A stretch of 50,266 nt of DNA, from the NCBI GenBank assembly GCA_012841405.1, contig DUUT01000146.1, forward strand, positions 1 to 50,266, read 5' to 3'. Of the stretch, positions 41,271-50,257 are shown one piece after another. Numbering within the stretch: the first letter of the stretch is position 1; each line of letters begins with the position of its first letter. Below the pieces are notes generated by a model. That model searched no databases. It was not told where the DNA came from and was given only the letters and a program-made list of their open reading frames with translations. A program made the translations under genes and the position numbers. The stretch is from Chloroflexota bacterium (GTDB taxonomy: Bacteria > Chloroflexota > Anaerolineae > UBA1429).

Positions 41271-42962
41271 CTACCTTCCCAGGTACTGGATCGCCTGATC
41301 TCGGACGGTGTCCTCACGATTCGAGAGCGGACGCTCACGCATCTCGTCTGGATCGCGATACACCGTGCCTTCCAGGTCTGGACTGTAGACCCACAGGCCA
41401 TCGCCCACGGGATTGTAGCAGGCGCGACGGGTCAACTCGGCGAACACGGGCACCGCACCGGTGCGCCGCAGCATGTTACAGGCGGAATACAGACTCTTGG
41501 CGTGCACCGTGCCGCCCAATTTGGCGAGCTCCAAGAACGTCGACCGTACCATAGCGCTGAGTGAAAGCTGGGCTTCGGCCGCCTGGCGCATCAGCCCGAC
41601 AATCGCCTCCTCGTCCGGCACCAGCATGAGCATGTGCTGATCCGCTCGCACCGGAGGTGGGGCCTGCTGCTGTAGCTGGATACTAAAGTCGCCCTCCGCA
41701 ACCGTTGCCACGCGGATCCAGTCCCTCCTGCGACTACGCACTGGCGCCACCGAGATGGTGAACGTCAGCGGCTCATCCGCAGAGGCAAGCGTCACCTCGG
41801 CTCCCACCGTCAGCCCAGTCTCGGTATACCACTCCTTGAGGCCACACACATAGCGTTCCTCGGGCACGACCCAGGCGTCGAACCGTTTCTTGCCGCGCGC
41901 ATCCACCAGGGTAATCGGGTAGTAGCGCTGGGTGCTCGGAGGCATCATGCGCAGCAGGCTCTGCGTGGCCGGCATCGTCCCGGCATAGAGGTGTGGAAAG
42001 CTCAGCTCAAAGCGGACGCTGCCGCTATCGCGTAGCACCGCGGCTGCATCGACGTCATCCAGCTCGTCGCCGATCTCCTCCACCATGTCCAGCATGGTCA
42101 GGCCGATGTACTCCCCGCCCTGGGCCCTGAACGCCGGCTCGAGGACCGCCGGGCGCTCGTACACCGCTTCGGGCACGAGGGCGCGCAGGAACCAGACGCG
42201 ATCATCCGCCGTACTGACGTTGTCAAAGCGGCTGTCCTCGCCGAGGGCGCGGTTCAAGGCAAAGAGCTGCGCCTCCCGTGACCCCGTCACCGGCAGCTCG
42301 AGCTCAGCGATCATCTCGCGCGCCGGGAGGGGGTGGCCTGCCTCGTCGATCATGGCTTCGGCAAGGTTCAGGTGGCCGACGTGGATCTCTGGCAGCAGGT
42401 CGCGGAGGAACCACTGCCCATCAAAGCGCACGAACTCGGGCGCCTCCTCGAGCACCGGCTCGAGCTTGACGGCCACATAGTGCTCAAATGCGCGCACCAG
42501 GTCGGCCTCGCTCACCGCGCTATCGGTGCTGACCACCAACTCCTCAACGGGGACGTTCAGAGGATGCGGCACATCGAGGTCCGCGGCAAATTCGCGCTCA
42601 ACGGGAGGGTCATCGAACGCCACGCGGATCACGTTAAAGGGGCCATACTTGGGGTTCTCGCCGGCGCGCAGCCCGACCACACGCCCCGATTGGAAATCCA
42701 GCGCCGAAAAGACGACCGTCTGCCCGACCTCATAGTGCCCCTTGGGCTGGTAGAGATCGCCCTGTTTGGCCTGGCGTGTCACCGCTTCGCGCTCGGCCTG
42801 CATGCGGCGCAGGATGATCGTCGAGGCCAGTGCCCCCAGGCGCTGCGGCCTCGCCGCCTCGAGAATCTGGCCCGTCACCAGGTCAAGATCGGCAGCAGAG
42901 ACGACGTACTCGTCGCGCCAGAATGACTCTGTCAGGGTCTGCAATGTGCGAACACCCGCCAT
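41271..42962 (-). CDS. Multi-domain winged-helix-like protein, unknown function
   Basis: A 563-residue soluble protein with a modular look. Residues ~1-60 form a helical head (SFWRDEYVVSAADLDLVTGQILE). Next is a small beta-barrel-like segment (YQPKGHYEVGQTVVFSALDFQSGRVVGLRAGENPKYGPFNVIRVAF). Two or three HARE-HTH-like winged-helix stretches follow (LNLAEAMIDEAGHPLPAREMIAELELPV...FALNRALGEDSRFDNVSTADDRVWFLRALVP). A beta-rich middle and a last winged-helix-like end complete it (AKLGGTVHAKSLYSACNMLRRTGAVPVFAELTRRACYNPVGDGLWVY). A nucleic-acid-binding role is inferred. The ATG at 42962 has a GAGGAGGGG site. First gene of a three-gene set with the small CxxC protein and the YfhO-like gene. Confidence 0.7.
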   Translation of the reverse strand: MAGVRTLQTLTESFWRDEYVVSAADLDLVTGQILEAARPQRLGALASTIILRRMQAEREAVTRQAKQGDLYQPKGHYEVGQTVVFSALDFQSGRVVGLRAGENPKYGPFNVIRVAFDDPPVEREFAADLDVPHPLNVPVEELVVSTDSAVSEADLVRAFEHYVAVKLEPVLEEAPEFVRFDGQWFLRDLLPEIHVGHLNLAEAMIDEAGHPLPAREMIAELELPVTGSREAQLFALNRALGEDSRFDNVSTADDRVWFLRALVPEAVYERPAVLEPAFRAQGGEYIGLTMLDMVEEIGDELDDVDAAAVLRDSGSVRFELSFPHLYAGTMPATQSLLRMMPPSTQRYYPITLVDARGKKRFDAWVVPEERYVCGLKEWYTETGLTVGAEVTLASADEPLTFTISVAPVRSRRRDWIRVATVAEGDFSIQLQQQAPPPVRADQHMLMLVPDEEAIVGLMRQAAEAQLSLSAMVRSTFLELAKLGGTVHAKSLYSACNMLRRTGAVPVFAELTRRACYNPVGDGLWVYSPDLEGTVYRDPDEMRERPLSNREDTVRDQAIQYLGR

Positions 42963-43138
42963 GAACCCCTCCTCGGGAAGAATGCGCACAAGGCGGCCAG
43001 CAATCAGCGCCGCCACATCGCCCGCCACGGTCTGCTGGCGCTGTGGGCGATCATGCGAGATGCCAGCCCGTGTCGAACGCCTATCGCCGACTGCCAACCG
43101 CCGGATCGCGAGGCGCACGCTCTCGCGCTACAGTGTTG

Positions 43139-43211
43139 TGGGCGAAACAGGGATCGAACCTGTGACCTCTTCCTTGTAAGGGAAGCGCTCTTCCAGCTGA
43201 GCTATTCGCCC
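43139..43211 (-). tRNA. tRNA-Val (anticodon UAC)
   Basis: A complete 73-nt cloverleaf. The acceptor stem is GGGCGAA/TTCGCCC with discriminator A, the D-arm GCTC/GAGC, the anticodon stem CTTCC/GGAAG with loop CTTACAA (anticodon UAC, reading Val GUA/GUG), and the T-arm ACAGG-TTCGATC-CCTGT. CCA is not encoded. Confidence 0.97.
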
Positions 43212-43240
43212 GAGGTAGCCGATTAACGGCATACCCATCA

Positions 43241-43269
43241 AGTGTACCACACACAACGATAAGCGTCAA
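43241..43269 (-). promoter_or_regulatory. Promoter of tRNA-Val
   Basis: Minus strand TTGACG (43264-43269), 17-nt spacer, TACACT (43241-43246), about 22 nt before the mature tRNA 5' end. Confidence 0.7.
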
Positions 43270-43313
43270 AGGGCCCGGATCGCGGGTGCCGGCGCCACCG
43301 CCCCCCGTCGGCG

Positions 43314-44996
43314 CTACATCACCTCGGGCGCCGACATGCCCATCAGCTTGAGTGTCCGCGCGAGGACGATGCGGCAGGCCGACACCAGCTTGAGCCGCGC
43401 CTTGGTGATGGCCTCATCACCGGGCTCGGAGCTCACCACCCGGCAATCACGGTAAAAGCCGTGGAAGGCTGCCGCCAGCTCTTGCGCATAATACGTCAGG
43501 TAATGGGGTGACTCGTGCTCCGCCGAGAGACGCACCACCTCGCTCAGGCGTACCATCCGCCGGATCAGAGCCAACTCGGGCTCTGACGTGAGCAGCGACA
43601 CGTCGCCGTCACCATAGTCGAGATCTCCCGCGTGACGCAGGATGGAACAGATGCGCGCGTGCGCGTACTGCACATAGTACACGGGGTTCTCATCGGACTG
43701 CTCTTTGGCCAGCTCAAGATCAAAGTCCATCTGGCTGTCGGCCGACCGTGCCAGGAGGAAGAAGCGCACAGCGTCGGCCCCCACCTCCTCCAGCACCTCG
43801 CGCAGCGTGATCATGTCGCCCGTGCGCTTGGAGAGCCGCACCACCTCGCCACCGCGCTTGAGCGTCACGAGCTGGTAGATGACGAGCGAGAGGCGGTTTG
43901 GATCCAGCCCCAACGCCTTCATCATGGCCACCATGCGAGGCACGTGCCCCTGATGGTCGGCACCCCATACGTCGATCACGCGGTCGAACCCGCGTTCGAT
44001 GAACTTGTTATAGTGGTAGGCAATGTCCGAGGCAAAGTACCCCGGCGTACCGTCCGAGCGCACGACGACCTCGTCCTTGGGGGCACCAAACGCCGTGGCC
44101 TTGAACCACACGGCGCCGTCGTGCAGGTCGAGGTAGCCCCCCTCACGCAGGATGGCCATGATCTTGTCGTACTGGCCCTCGCGGTAGAGCTTGCGCTCCG
44201 AGAACCAGCAATCGTACTCGATACCCATCATCGCCAGGTCAGCCTTGGCGCCGGCAATCACCTCGGCCAACCCAAGATCCACGAAGGCGGCAATCGCCTC
44301 CTCCCGCGGCATCGCCAGGTACTTGTCTCCGTGCTCGGCGGCCAGCTTGGCGCCCAGGTCCACCATGTACTGCCCCTGGTAGCCGTTCTCGGGCACCGGC
44401 TCGTCACGACCCAACGCCTGGGCATAGCGCGCATAGAGCGTGCTACCGAACAGGCGCATCTGGCTGCCAGCGTCGTTCACATAGTACTCACGCTGGACGT
44501 CGTATCCCGCCGCCGTCAGCACCGACGCGATGGCATCGCCGAGCACGGCGTTGCGCGCCGAGCCCATGTGCAACGGCCCGGTGGGGTTGGCGCTCACGAA
44601 CTCGACCTGTACCCGCTTGCCCTGGCCAATATTGACGTTGCCATAGGTATCGGGCGCCGCAAGGATCAGCGGCACCTGTTCTGTCAACCAGGACGCCGCC
44701 AGGCGAAAGTTGATGAACCCCGGATGCACCACCTCGACGGCGGCGATGGCAGGATGCTTGGGCAAGTAGCGGACCACCTGCTCGGCGATCTTGACCGGCG
44801 CCATGCGCGCCAAGCGCGCCAACTGCATGCACACCGGCGTGGCGAAATCGCCCATCGACTCTTGCTTGGGGCGCTCGACGACGATATCCACCGGGATGTC
44901 GAACGCGGGGAGATCGCCCTTACGCTGGGCGGACTTGATGGCCTTGGCGATGTTGCGCGCAAGGACGCGATCGAGGGCTGCATCGAGGTTGCTCAC
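43314..44996 (-). CDS. argS: Arginyl-tRNA synthetase
   Basis: A 560-residue class I synthetase that charges tRNA-Arg. The N-terminal additional domain is followed by the HIGH-type motif in VEFVSANPTGPLHMGSARNAVLGD (HMGS), typical of ArgS. The KMSKS region is degenerate (LSKRTGDMITLREVLEEVGADAVRFF), as is common for this enzyme. The C-terminal helical anticodon-binding domain ends ARTLKLMGMSAPEVM. The GTG at 44996 begins one base after the polA stop, and GGAG inside the end of polA can serve as its ribosome-binding site, so it is coupled to polA. Confidence 0.96.
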   Translation of the reverse strand: MSNLDAALDRVLARNIAKAIKSAQRKGDLPAFDIPVDIVVERPKQESMGDFATPVCMQLARLARMAPVKIAEQVVRYLPKHPAIAAVEVVHPGFINFRLAASWLTEQVPLILAAPDTYGNVNIGQGKRVQVEFVSANPTGPLHMGSARNAVLGDAIASVLTAAGYDVQREYYVNDAGSQMRLFGSTLYARYAQALGRDEPVPENGYQGQYMVDLGAKLAAEHGDKYLAMPREEAIAAFVDLGLAEVIAGAKADLAMMGIEYDCWFSERKLYREGQYDKIMAILREGGYLDLHDGAVWFKATAFGAPKDEVVVRSDGTPGYFASDIAYHYNKFIERGFDRVIDVWGADHQGHVPRMVAMMKALGLDPNRLSLVIYQLVTLKRGGEVVRLSKRTGDMITLREVLEEVGADAVRFFLLARSADSQMDFDLELAKEQSDENPVYYVQYAHARICSILRHAGDLDYGDGDVSLLTSEPELALIRRMVRLSEVVRLSAEHESPHYLTYYAQELAAAFHGFYRDCRVVSSEPGDEAITKARLKLVSACRIVLARTLKLMGMSAPEVM

Positions 44997-44997
44997 G

Positions 44998-47754
44998 CTA
45001 TTTCATCTCCATCCAGTTCTTGCCCGTGGCGGCCTCCACCTTGAGGGGCACATCCAGCGAATAGGCGCTCTCCATCGTCTCCACCACCAGGGCCTGGGTC
45101 CGCTCGAGCTCGGCTTCGGGCACCTCTAGCACGAGCTCGTCGTGCACCTGCAGCACCATGCGTGATGCTAGGCCCTCCTCGCGTAGCCGGCGGTCGAGGA
45201 CGATCATGGCCAGCTTGATGATGTCAGCGGCGCTCCCCTGAATCGGCATGTTGATGGCCGCACGTTCGGCGGCGCGGACGTTGTTGGCCGCGCTGCGCGA
45301 ACGCAGCTCGGGGAAGTAGCGCCGACGCCCGAGGAGCGTCTCCACATAGCCATCACGGCGCGCCCGCTCCACCGTTCCCTCCAGGTACTCCTTCACCCCG
45401 TGAAAGCGGGTAAAGTAGGCATCGATGAACTCGCGCGCCTCGGGCACACTCAGGGCTGTGCGCGCCGCCAGGCCATAGTCGGACATGCCATACATCAGGC
45501 CAAAGTTGATCGTCTTGGCCATGGCGCGCTGATCGGAGGTGACCTCTGCCAGCGGCACGCCAAAGATCGCCGCGGCCGTCGAGGCATGCACGTCCTCGTT
45601 CCGATGAAAGGCCCCCATCAGCTCGGGATCCTTGGACAGGTGAGCCAGTAGGCGCAGCTCCACCTGCGAATAGTCGCAGCCCAGCAAGACGTGTCCCTCG
45701 GGAGCGATGAACGCCGCACGCACGGCGCGCCCGAGCTCGGTGCGCACCGGGATGTTCTGCAGATTCGGATCGCTGGACGAGAGGCGACCCGTATTCGTGC
45801 CCGTCTGGTTAAACGACGTGTGCACCCGCCCCGTTCTGGGGTGGATCAGAGCCGGCAAGGCATCGAGGTAGGTGCTCTTGAGCTTGTCGATCTGCCGATA
45901 CTCTAACAACAACTCGGCGATGGGGTGCTGATCCCTCAGCCCCTCGATGACACTGGCATCCGTCGAGAACCCTGTCTTGGTGCGACGGCCACCGGGCAGT
46001 CCGAGCTCCTCGAACAGCACCGTGCCGAGTTGCTTGGGCGAGTTGATGTTAAAGGCGTGGCCGGCCTCCCGGTATATGTCCGCCTCGAGCTCGGCGAGAC
46101 GCTGCGACAGCCGGCGGGACATCGCCTCGAGATAGTCGCGGTCCACCACCATGCCGTGCTCTTCCATGGACGCGAGCACCGGTACGAGGGGCAACTCGAT
46201 CTCGGTGTAGAGCGACCACTGGTCGCGCTCCTTGAGCTCACGCTCCAGCACCTCGCAGAGGCGGAGCGTCACATCGGCGTCGGCACAGGCATAGGGCGCC
46301 ACCCTGGCGACGCTGATCTGATCCATGCGTAGCTGGTTCCTGCCCTTGCCGATCAGCTCGTCGATGGTCGTCATCTCGAGGTCCAGCCGCAGCCAGGCCT
46401 GGTTCTTCAGGCCGATACCGCGTCCGTCCGGCTCGAGCAGCCACGCGGCAAGCATGGTGTCGCCACATGGGCCGCCCAGCGGCATGCCATGCTGTGAGAG
46501 CACCATCATGTCATACTTGGCGTTGTGGCACACCTTGGGGAGCGATGTGTCGGCCAGCACAGGCCCCAGCTTGGCGCGCACGACGTCCAGATCGAGCTGG
46601 GGCCCGGGGCGTAGGCGCACGTCGTGCCCTACCGGCAGGTAGTACGCAGCACCGGGCTCTATGGCCAGCGAGATGCCCACCAGCTCGGCCCGCATGGCAT
46701 CGGTGCCGGTGGTCTCGGTGTCCACGGCCAGCGCCTTGGCCTCCCGCAGGCGCGCCACGAGGTCATCGAGTGCCTCTTCGCTATCGATGGTCACGTAATC
46801 GCCCACCGGCGCGTTGCCATTGCCAGTGACAGCGGTCGCCTCGCTCTCGCCAAAGAGGCCAAGCTGCGTGACTGGTCCCTCTGCCCTCTCCTGGGGAATG
46901 CGCCCCACCAGGCTACGGAAACCGAGCTCGCGCAGCAGATCCATCACGCGCTGGCGGTCAAACTCGCCCCACCGACTCTTCTCCAGGTCCATCGGCACAT
47001 CGAGATCGCGGACGATGGACGCCAAGCGCTTGCTGAGCCACGCGTCCTCGCGCCCCTCCTCCAGCGCTTTGCGAAAGCGTGCCGGGGTGACATCATCAAG
47101 GTGAGCATAGATCGCTTCCAGCGAACCATGCTCCTGCAGCAGCTTGGTGGCTGTCTTGGCGCCCACCCCCGCCACGCCGGGGATGTTGTCCGACGAGTCG
47201 CCCATGAGCGCCTTGAGGTCGATGAGCTGCTCGGGCAAGAGCCCATAGCGCTCCTTGATCGCCTCCACGTCGTACAGCGCCACATCGCCAAAGGTGCGTT
47301 GTGGGACGAGCACACGCACCCCTTCGCCAACGAGTTGAAAAACGTCGCTATCGCCGGTCACGATGATCGTGTCGAGGCCCTCCCTCTGCGCCTTGGCAGA
47401 GAGAGAACCGAGCACGTCATCGGCCTCGTAACCCTCCATCGTACAGATGGGAATACCCAGAGCGTCCACCAGCTCGTAGATGCGACCGATCTGTGGCTTG
47501 AGGTCATCCGGAGTCTCCAGGCGATGGGCTTTGTACGCCTCGTATTCCTCGTGGCGAAACGTGCGGCCCACATCGAAACTCGTGATGACATAGTCCGGCT
47601 GATAGTCGGCCAGCGCCTTGAGGAGCATGTTGACAAAGCCAAAGGCCGCGTTGGTCGGCTCGCCAGTCGGACTGGTCAGCGGCGGGATGGCATGGTACGC
47701 CCGGTACGCCAGCGCATGGCCATCGATCAGCATCAGCCGCTTCTTTTCGCTCAT
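44998..47754 (-). CDS. polA: DNA polymerase I
   Basis: A 918-residue family A polymerase for Okazaki-fragment and repair synthesis. The N-terminal 5'-3' exonuclease domain (about 1-300) has LMLIDGHALAYRAYHA, EGYEADDVLGSLSAKA and GDSSDNIPGVAGVGAKTA. The proofreading domain keeps its acidic residues (AVDTETTG with Asp345/Glu347; HNAKYDMMVL; YACADADVTL), so 3'-5' exonuclease is probably active, unlike Taq-type enzymes. Polymerase motifs A (GCDYSQVELRLLAHLS), B (AMAKTINFGLMYGMSDYGLA) and C (VLQVHDELVLEV) are intact. The ATG at 47754 has a GGGAGG site. Its promoter carries a consensus LexA box, so SOS induction is likely. Confidence 0.98.
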   Translation of the reverse strand: MSEKKRLMLIDGHALAYRAYHAIPPLTSPTGEPTNAAFGFVNMLLKALADYQPDYVITSFDVGRTFRHEEYEAYKAHRLETPDDLKPQIGRIYELVDALGIPICTMEGYEADDVLGSLSAKAQREGLDTIIVTGDSDVFQLVGEGVRVLVPQRTFGDVALYDVEAIKERYGLLPEQLIDLKALMGDSSDNIPGVAGVGAKTATKLLQEHGSLEAIYAHLDDVTPARFRKALEEGREDAWLSKRLASIVRDLDVPMDLEKSRWGEFDRQRVMDLLRELGFRSLVGRIPQERAEGPVTQLGLFGESEATAVTGNGNAPVGDYVTIDSEEALDDLVARLREAKALAVDTETTGTDAMRAELVGISLAIEPGAAYYLPVGHDVRLRPGPQLDLDVVRAKLGPVLADTSLPKVCHNAKYDMMVLSQHGMPLGGPCGDTMLAAWLLEPDGRGIGLKNQAWLRLDLEMTTIDELIGKGRNQLRMDQISVARVAPYACADADVTLRLCEVLERELKERDQWSLYTEIELPLVPVLASMEEHGMVVDRDYLEAMSRRLSQRLAELEADIYREAGHAFNINSPKQLGTVLFEELGLPGGRRTKTGFSTDASVIEGLRDQHPIAELLLEYRQIDKLKSTYLDALPALIHPRTGRVHTSFNQTGTNTGRLSSSDPNLQNIPVRTELGRAVRAAFIAPEGHVLLGCDYSQVELRLLAHLSKDPELMGAFHRNEDVHASTAAAIFGVPLAEVTSDQRAMAKTINFGLMYGMSDYGLAARTALSVPEAREFIDAYFTRFHGVKEYLEGTVERARRDGYVETLLGRRRYFPELRSRSAANNVRAAERAAINMPIQGSAADIIKLAMIVLDRRLREEGLASRMVLQVHDELVLEVPEAELERTQALVVETMESAYSLDVPLKVEAATGKNWMEMK

Positions 47755-47775
47755 GGTAGTACCTCCCATCGGCAC

Positions 47776-47804
47776 ATTATACCACAGTTGGCAGCATCGA
47801 ACGA
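47776..47804 (-). promoter_or_regulatory. Promoter of polA-argS
   Basis: Minus strand perfect -10 TATAAT (47776-47781). At 17-nt spacing the -35 position (47799-47804) reads TCGTTC, a poor match, and it lies within the LexA box. Leader of about 15 nt. Confidence 0.6.
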
Positions 47805-47811
47805 ACGTTCG
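47798..47811. promoter_or_regulatory. LexA (SOS) box at the polA promoter
   Basis: CGAACGAACGTTCG fits the Gram-positive LexA/DinR consensus CGAACRNRYGTTYG at every position. It overlaps the polA -35 region, where bound LexA would block RNA polymerase. It also lies about 100 bp upstream of the divergent topoisomerase promoter. Confidence 0.7.
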
Positions 47812-47913
47812 CGGGGCCTGGGCGGCGTGCTGAGGCACCGAACATGCCGCCTGGCTCCACGGGCATGGCGCGCCTCCGCTGGGCGGCTGACGCCAAGGCA
47901 CCCTCCGCCCCGC

Positions 47914-47943
47914 TTGCCAAAACCGCCCCTCCCGTGGTATCCT
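47914..47943 (+). promoter_or_regulatory. Promoter of the topoisomerase IB gene
   Basis: TTGCCA (47914-47919), 18-nt spacer, TATCCT (47938-47943). Transcription from about 47950 rules out a TTG start at 47945 and supports the ATG at 48005. Confidence 0.5.
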
Positions 47944-48004
47944 CTTGAGCCGGGCCGATCACACCCTTGTTGATCGGTCCATTGTATGGAAATCCAGTGT
48001 CTTG

Positions 48005-50257
48005 ATGGGAGTGAATCGCTTGTTGAGACAGCTCGTACATAACGGCATTGTCATCCCAGAGCCGCCCGCACCGATTGGTCTGACCATCATCGTGCGTGGC
48101 CGGCCCATCGCGCTGACCCCCAAACAAGAGGAGATGGCTATCGCCTGGGCGCGCAAGAAGGATACCCCCTACGTCCAGGACAAGGTCTTTGCTGCGAACT
48201 TTTTCGCCGATTTCAGCGCTGCTCTGGGGATTGACCCGCCGCTCAAGCCCGGTGAGGTCGACATGACCGCCGCGTACGAGTGGGTGGATGCCGAGCGGGC
48301 CGCCAAGGAAGCCCTGACGCGCGAGGAGCGCAAGGCCGCCGCCGCCGAGCGCAAGGCCGCCCGCGAGGCGCTCAAGGCCCAATATGGCTATGCCATCGTC
48401 AACGGCCAGCGCGTCGAGCTGGGCAACTATATGACCGAGCCCTCGGGCATCTTTATGGGGCGCGGTGAACACCCCCTGCGCGGGCGCTGGAAGGAAGGGG
48501 CCCGTCAGGAGGACGTGACGCTCAACCTCAGCCCCGATGCCCCGCGCGTCGAGGGGAACTGGCAAGATATCGTCTGGCAGCCCGAGTCGCTGTGGGTCGC
48601 GCGCTGGAAGGACAAGCTGTCCGACAAGATGAAGTACATCTGGCTCAGCGACACCGCGCCCGTGAAACAGCGGCGTGAGGCGCAAAAGTTTGACCAGGCC
48701 GTAGAGCTGGAGGCCGAGATCGACCGCGTGCGGGCCTACATCGAGCAGGACCTGTCGCACGAGAACCCACGCCGGCGCATGATCGCCACCGCCTGCTACC
48801 TCATCGACGCCCTCTGCCTCCGTGTGGGCGACGAGAAGGATCCCGACGAAGCGGATACCGTCGGCGCCACAACCCTGCGCCCCGAGCACGTCACCCTGCG
48901 CGACGACGGCGAGGTGACCTTTTGCTTCCTGGGCAAGGACTCGGTCGAATGGAACAAGTCGCTCCGGCCTCCCCAAGTGGTGCTCGACAATCTGGCCGAG
49001 CTGATACGCAATGCCCGGCCGTCGAGTGCGCCGGGCAACGGCGATCGGAACCGCCTCACCCATGACAAGCCGCAGCTGTTCCCAGACGTGTCCAGCCGCG
49101 ATGTGAACGTGTACCTGTCGAGCATCCTGCCCGGCCTGACGGCCAAAGTCTTTCGTACGCACCACGCCACGGCAGCGGTGGAAAAGAGCCTTGCCTCGTC
49201 CGGCGTCAAGGCCCGCCACCCAGAGTACGTCAAGTGGCAGGCGGCGAACATGGCCAATCTCGAAGCGGCCATGCTCTGCAACCACACCAAGAAAGAGACG
49301 GGCAATTGGCCGGCGACGCGGGAGCGCTACCAGGAGCGACGCATAAAGGCCGAGGAGCGAGTGGCACGCTACCAGGCGCAGGTGAAGGAGTACAACGCCG
49401 CCTATGCCGCCCTCAGGGAGGAGGCGCGCATCAAGGAGGCTGAGGCTCCCAGCGACGAGCGCCGCCAAAAGGTGCGCCAGCGCTACCTGAAGCGCCTGGC
49501 CACCGCCCGCCGCCGCGTCAAGACGGCGCGCGAGCGGGTGAGCAAGGCCCAGGTCGCGCTGGGCAAGATCAAGGCGCAGGCCACCATCGCCTCCAAGAAG
49601 CGCACCTGGAACCTGGGCACCAGCCTCCGCTCGTACATCGATCCGCGGGTCTACTATCGTTGGGGCCAGGAGGTCGATTATGACGTCCTGGAGCGCTACT
49701 ACCCCACCATTCTGCGCCGCAAGTTCGCCTGGGTGCGAACCTATAGCGAAGCAGAGGCGCGCGAGAGCGATGGGCGCGATGCTGCGCACCTGACGGTGCG
49801 CACTTGCATGGGCGACGATCTCCATGCCGTCGCCGCGATGTTCCGTGGCCTCAACACCGTGTATCCCCAGGCCGCGTTGCCCGTAGATGTCGAAGCCATC
49901 GATGCCCAGTTCCTGCCGCACCTCGGCGAGCCGTGGCGCGAGGCGATGGTCGTGCTGGGCGAGGAAAACGAGGTCGTGGCGTTCGCCGCGTTGGGCCCCG
50001 CCTGGACCAACGGGAACGACGAGCGCGTCCTGGACATCTTTGCGGCGGTGCGCCCCGAGGCAGCAACCCCAGCTGTGAACCGTCTCCTGGCCCGCGAACT
50101 GGTCCGGCGCCAGGAGGATTACCGCCTGCACAACCCCAAGGAGCAGGCAACCCTCGTGCCTCAGGACGCGACCTGGATCACCTATGCCCCCGAGCTGGCT
50201 GAGGCCCTCGGCCTCATCGAGGAGGAAGAGGATACCGCGGGCCAAGGAGAAGAGTAG
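48005..50257 (+). CDS. Eukaryote-type DNA topoisomerase IB with GNAT-like C-terminal extension
   Basis: A 750-residue protein whose first ~577 residues match the core, linker and C-terminal domains of eukaryotic/Thaumarchaeota topoisomerase I, which relaxes DNA by a 3'-phosphotyrosine nick. Segments are HNGIVIPEPPAPIG and EPSGIFMGRGEHPLRGRWK (N-terminal domain); LCLRVGDEKDPDEADTVGATTLR (Arg273); FLGKDSVEWNK (Lys311); LPGLTAKVFRTHHAT (Arg384); MLCNHTKK (His427); a charged coiled-coil linker (~430-535); and NLGTSLRSYIDPRVYYRW (Tyr544), ending KFAWV. These equal human Arg488, Lys532, Arg590, His632 and Tyr723. Residues ~590-735 (LTVRTCMGDDLHAVAAMFRGLN...VLDIFAAVRPEAATPAVNRLLARELVRR) resemble a GNAT acetyltransferase fold with a degenerate cofactor loop. 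Bacterial IB enzymes are normally short and poxvirus-like. The ATG at 48005 has no strong site; GTG 48011 and TTG 48020 are alternatives. Confidence 0.9.
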   Translation: MGVNRLLRQLVHNGIVIPEPPAPIGLTIIVRGRPIALTPKQEEMAIAWARKKDTPYVQDKVFAANFFADFSAALGIDPPLKPGEVDMTAAYEWVDAERAAKEALTREERKAAAAERKAAREALKAQYGYAIVNGQRVELGNYMTEPSGIFMGRGEHPLRGRWKEGARQEDVTLNLSPDAPRVEGNWQDIVWQPESLWVARWKDKLSDKMKYIWLSDTAPVKQRREAQKFDQAVELEAEIDRVRAYIEQDLSHENPRRRMIATACYLIDALCLRVGDEKDPDEADTVGATTLRPEHVTLRDDGEVTFCFLGKDSVEWNKSLRPPQVVLDNLAELIRNARPSSAPGNGDRNRLTHDKPQLFPDVSSRDVNVYLSSILPGLTAKVFRTHHATAAVEKSLASSGVKARHPEYVKWQAANMANLEAAMLCNHTKKETGNWPATRERYQERRIKAEERVARYQAQVKEYNAAYAALREEARIKEAEAPSDERRQKVRQRYLKRLATARRRVKTARERVSKAQVALGKIKAQATIASKKRTWNLGTSLRSYIDPRVYYRWGQEVDYDVLERYYPTILRRKFAWVRTYSEAEARESDGRDAAHLTVRTCMGDDLHAVAAMFRGLNTVYPQAALPVDVEAIDAQFLPHLGEPWREAMVVLGEENEVVAFAALGPAWTNGNDERVLDIFAAVRPEAATPAVNRLLARELVRRQEDYRLHNPKEQATLVPQDATWITYAPELAEALGLIEEEEDTAGQGEE

